From assembly GCA_003449595.1 (NCBI GenBank), contig DMHB01000469.1, positions 1-8,413 on the forward strand: DNA of 8,413 nt. Reading direction: 5' to 3'. Below the pieces are notes generated by a model that was given only the letters and a program-made list of their open reading frames with translations, ran no database searches and was not told the DNA's origin. How positions within the stretch are numbered: position 1 is the first letter of the stretch; the number at the start of each line of letters is the position of its first letter. This stretch comes from Microscillaceae bacterium (GTDB taxonomy: Bacteria; Bacteroidota; Bacteroidia; Cytophagales; Microscillaceae). Shown one piece after another: positions 6,374-8,413 of this stretch. The position numbers were made by a program, and so were the translations under genes.

Positions 6374-7312
6374 TTAGATAGTACAGATAATCAAGGTGGG
6401 GGCGCTTTGCGAATCATAATAATGGCAAACCGCTTCTATTTCGCTTTCGCTGAAGGCGTGGTGGTCGGCAAACGCATAATGTTTGAGTAAGGTAGCTTGT
6501 TGGCTGATATAAGTTACCAAAGGGGTACTTTGAGCAATGCCTGTCAGCAAAATTATTCCGTGTTGTTTGGGCAGCAGGGCAGGGGCGGCAGGCGTTTGGT
6601 TAAAAACAGGCTGTAGGGGTAGGTAGTCTATCTGGCAAAAAAATACAGGCGTATTGGGGGAGCAGTAGCGGTAAATTTGACGCAAATAAGTATTTTTTTG
6701 TTCCGTAGTTAGCGTAGGCGGGCATTTACTAACTACCACCAAGTCGGCGCGATTGGCTTCGCTGCGGCTTTCGCGAAGTGTGCCGGTGGGCAACAGCCAG
6801 TCGGCAAAAAACGGGCTTGCAAACGTAGTAACCAAAATATTGACATCGGGGCGCACTGCTCGGTGTTGAAAAGCGTCATCGAGTACAACGGTATCGACGG
6901 CGGGCATTTGTAGCGCTATTTTGGCCAAAGCTTCAGCTCTTTTTTCGCCCACAAAGACCGGCAAATGGGGATAAAATTTTTGGTAAAATTGCAAAGGTTC
7001 ATCGCCAATGTCTTGGGCTTGGCTTTGGGGTATAGCTTGCAAAAACCCCCGTGTTTTGCGGCCATAACCACGGCTTAGGGTGGCCACTGTTTTGTTTTGT
7101 GCTTGTAGCAAGCGAACCACATATTCTACCAAGGGGCTTTTACCGGTACCGCCTACGCTGAGGTTGCCTACTGAAACCAAAAGAAGTCTTGGAAACGAAT
7201 GGCTTTTTTTTAGCTTTGCATCATACAGTCTATTGCGCAAGCGCGTGAGGCCGTCGTAGAGGCAGGCCAAAGGGAATAAAATAAAACGAAGCCAATTCAA
7301 AAGCATAGCCAT
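6374..7312 (-). CDS. lpxK: Tetraacyldisaccharide 4'-kinase, truncated by an in-frame stop
   Basis: LpxK phosphorylates the 4' position of the lipid A disaccharide at the inner face of the cytoplasmic membrane. The visible 312 residues contain the N-terminal membrane-associated helix (about 3-20), the P-loop NLSVGGTGKSP (50-60), SRGYGRK (80-86), GDEP (103-106) with the presumed catalytic-region Asp104, LDDAFQHR (144-151), GTLRES (177-182) and the ADHHAF block (282-287). Known catalytic motifs are therefore all before the stop. The protein ends TLIICTI, where homologs continue TEKD.VRL and about 45 further residues. ATG 7312 (or 7306) is preferred over a TTG at 7339, which would extend into the divergent gene. 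The start is only 8 bp from the divergent serine-hydrolase ATG. Whether this truncated protein works is open; LpxK is normally essential where lipid A is made, so sequencing error or a second copy should be considered. Confidence 0.9.
   Translation of the reverse strand: MAMLLNWLRFILFPLACLYDGLTRLRNRLYDAKLKKSHSFPRLLLVSVGNLSVGGTGKSPLVEYVVRLLQAQNKTVATLSRGYGRKTRGFLQAIPQSQAQDIGDEPLQFYQKFYPHLPVFVGEKRAEALAKIALQMPAVDTVVLDDAFQHRAVRPDVNILVTTFASPFFADWLLPTGTLRESRSEANRADLVVVSKCPPTLTTEQKNTYLRQIYRYCSPNTPVFFCQIDYLPLQPVFNQTPAAPALLPKQHGIILLTGIAQSTPLVTYISQQATLLKHYAFADHHAFSESEIEAVCHYYDSQSAPTLIICTI
7189..7218 (+). promoter_or_regulatory. Candidate promoter for the serine-hydrolase gene, inside lpxK
   Basis: On the plus strand CTTG ends at 7191 and TAGCTTTG occupies 7211-7218, with 19 bases between. 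This fits the Bacteroidota TTG / TANNTTTG arrangement with normal spacing. A transcript would start near 7223-7226, giving a leader of roughly 95 nt that is antisense to the first codons of lpxK. With only 8 bp between the divergent start codons, a promoter within the neighbouring gene is required, which adds some support. Confidence 0.4.
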
Positions 7313-7320
7313 ATAAAGAA

Positions 7321-8413
7321 ATGAAAAAAAGCGGGGCAATCATTATCCTGACACTCCTTCTTATGCAAATATTTTCTTCCTGTCAGATGTTTCAACGTAA
7401 ATATACAGGCTTGATTGATAGTTTGATGTATTCGCGCCAAGCTGATTTTGCAGCCATACTCAAAAATCCAAAGAAGTTTGAAGTGCAAATTATCTACACC
7501 CAAATCAATCGCGATTCGCTTAACCGGCCAACGTTGAAAAGCTATTACTACGAAGTCGATAAGAACAGGTATTTTTATCCAGCCAGTATGGTCAAATTGC
7601 CTGCCGCTTTATTGGCTTTAGAAAAAATCAATGGGTTGAAAGCCAAAGGCATCGATAAGTTTACGACAATGCGTACTGACTCAGCGCGTGCGCCGCAAAC
7701 TACTGTGCGCAAAGACACCACTGCCCAAGGCGGGAATCCGTCGGTAGCCCACTACATCAAGAAAATGTTTTTGGTAAGCGACAATGACGCGTTCAACCGA
7801 CTGTATGAATTTATTGGGCAGGCATATTTCAACGAACACTTATGGGAAAAAGGCTACAAAGATGCCCTGATCATACAACGCATTCACGGCAAGTTCGATC
7901 TTGAAACAAACCGATATACCAACCCTGTGCGGTTTGTAGAGGGCAAGAAAACGCTACACCGCCAGGCGGAACTGCATAATAAAAAACAGTATTCCTACCC
8001 TATACAAAATCCCCGAAAGGGCAAAGCACATATAGACAAACAAGGCAAAAAAGTAAATCAACCGTTCGATTTTTCGGATCACAATTACATCAGTTTGCAA
8101 GACCTGCACGATATGCTCAAGGCGGTTGTTTTTCCGGAGGTATTGCCTGCTTCGAAACGTTTCAACCTGAAACCCGACGATTACCAGTGGCTTAGAACCT
8201 GTATGTCGGCCTACCCGCGCGAAAGCACTGAGCCTGCCTATCCTAAAAAGCCTGACAGTTTTCGGAAATATTTATGGTTGGGCAATGGCAAACAACCAGC
8301 GCCATCTGCTATCCGCATTTTTAACAAAGTAGGGCAGTCGTATGGGTTTATGATAGATTGTGCCTACATCGTCGATTTTGAGAAAAAAATAGAATTTATG
8401 CTTTCAGCGGTGA
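7321..8413 (+). CDS. Beta-lactamase-like serine hydrolase lipoprotein (C-terminus beyond window)
   Basis: 364 codons are present and the frame is open to the edge of the window. Residues 1-21 form a lipoprotein signal (Lys2-Lys3, hydrophobic 6-18, FSSC with C21 lipidated), so the protein is probably anchored facing the periplasm. The penicillin-recognising fold is shown by its three boxes in order: S89-M-V-K92 in YPASMVK (nucleophile Ser and general-base Lys), S153-D-N155 in LVSDNDAFN, and K336-V-G338 in FNKVGQSYG standing for the usual KTG. About 100 residues of unusual length between the second and third boxes (190-290) are rich in Lys, His and Gln. No clear class A ExxLN loop is visible, so an antibiotic-destroying role is not supported; a cell-wall or esterase-type hydrolase is more likely. 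It is divergent from lpxK with an 8-bp gap. Only a short C-terminal stretch seems to be missing. Confidence 0.85.
   Translation, partial: MKKSGAIIILTLLLMQIFSSCQMFQRKYTGLIDSLMYSRQADFAAILKNPKKFEVQIIYTQINRDSLNRPTLKSYYYEVDKNRYFYPASMVKLPAALLALEKINGLKAKGIDKFTTMRTDSARAPQTTVRKDTTAQGGNPSVAHYIKKMFLVSDNDAFNRLYEFIGQAYFNEHLWEKGYKDALIIQRIHGKFDLETNRYTNPVRFVEGKKTLHRQAELHNKKQYSYPIQNPRKGKAHIDKQGKKVNQPFDFSDHNYISLQDLHDMLKAVVFPEVLPASKRFNLKPDDYQWLRTCMSAYPRESTEPAYPKKPDSFRKYLWLGNGKQPAPSAIRIFNKVGQSYGFMIDCAYIVDFEKKIEFMLSAV

Noticed and set aside
6374..6376. Reassigned TAA codon (alternative genetic code)
   Set aside because: The permease, the binding-protein gene and the YceI-like gene all end normally at TAA, and no other gene in the window has an internal TAA.
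6366..6382. Inverted repeat at the lpxK stop as a transcription terminator
   Set aside because: The loop is a single base, the stem is AT-rich with a bulge, and no T-run follows; it cannot fold as a normal terminator hairpin.
7313..7339. Upstream extension of lpxK to 7339
   Set aside because: It is a TTG start that would overlap the start of the divergent serine-hydrolase gene; ATG 7312 or 7306 gives the usual LpxK N-terminal helix.
7297..7503. 68-codon minus-strand frame over the start of the serine-hydrolase gene
   Set aside because: It overlaps the clearly coding plus-strand gene with a lipoprotein signal and SxxK and SDN boxes; its own translation matches nothing recognisable.

Overview
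This 8.4 kb window looks like chromosomal DNA of a Bacteroidota bacterium, possibly Cytophagales-like. The basis is Bacteroidota-style lipoprotein signals, a TANNTTTG-type promoter box, scarce Shine-Dalgarno sequences, and gene families typical of the phylum: GH3 N-acetylhexosaminidase with the WVDSVF...LSPREKIAQLFMVAA start, a DUF3575-like barrel, LpxK and a lipoprotein serine hydrolase. Lineage below phylum is a guess. No tRNA, rRNA, CRISPR array, insertion sequence or phage gene was seen.

Right part (about 6221-8413): lpxK (lipid A 4'-kinase) reads leftward and a serine-hydrolase lipoprotein gene reads rightward off the window edge. Their start codons are separated by only 8 bp. lpxK has an in-frame TAA exactly where the conserved C-terminal TEKD motif should be. 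Coding sequence continues in the same frame for 50 more codons and ends inside the start of the next gene. This is the main anomaly of the window. Downstream lies a small secreted outer-membrane barrel-like protein (5626-6228).

Middle (1685-5466): a tightly packed leftward unit of gpmI (cofactor-independent phosphoglycerate mutase), a class III periplasmic binding lipoprotein and a FecCD-type permease. The gpmI/binding-protein junction is a 4-bp ATGA overlap and the binding-protein/permease junction is a direct TAA-ATG abutment. A glycolytic enzyme is therefore co-transcribed with a siderophore/heme/cobalamin-type importer whose ATPase is not in the window.

Left part (1-1624): still leftward, a YceI-like lipoprotein, an ICMT/NnrU-like membrane methyltransferase, and the N-terminus of a GH3 beta-N-acetylhexosaminidase that leaves the window. 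Gaps are 60, 22 and 7 bp, so these may be read through from the gpmI unit or from a promoter in the 60-bp gap.

Overall, six leftward genes from gpmI onward, preceded by lpxK and the barrel gene, form a cell-envelope and nutrient-uptake neighbourhood, with one glycolytic gene embedded. I see no obvious new multi-gene defence or mobile system. The best leads are the interrupted lpxK and the gpmI-importer coupling.
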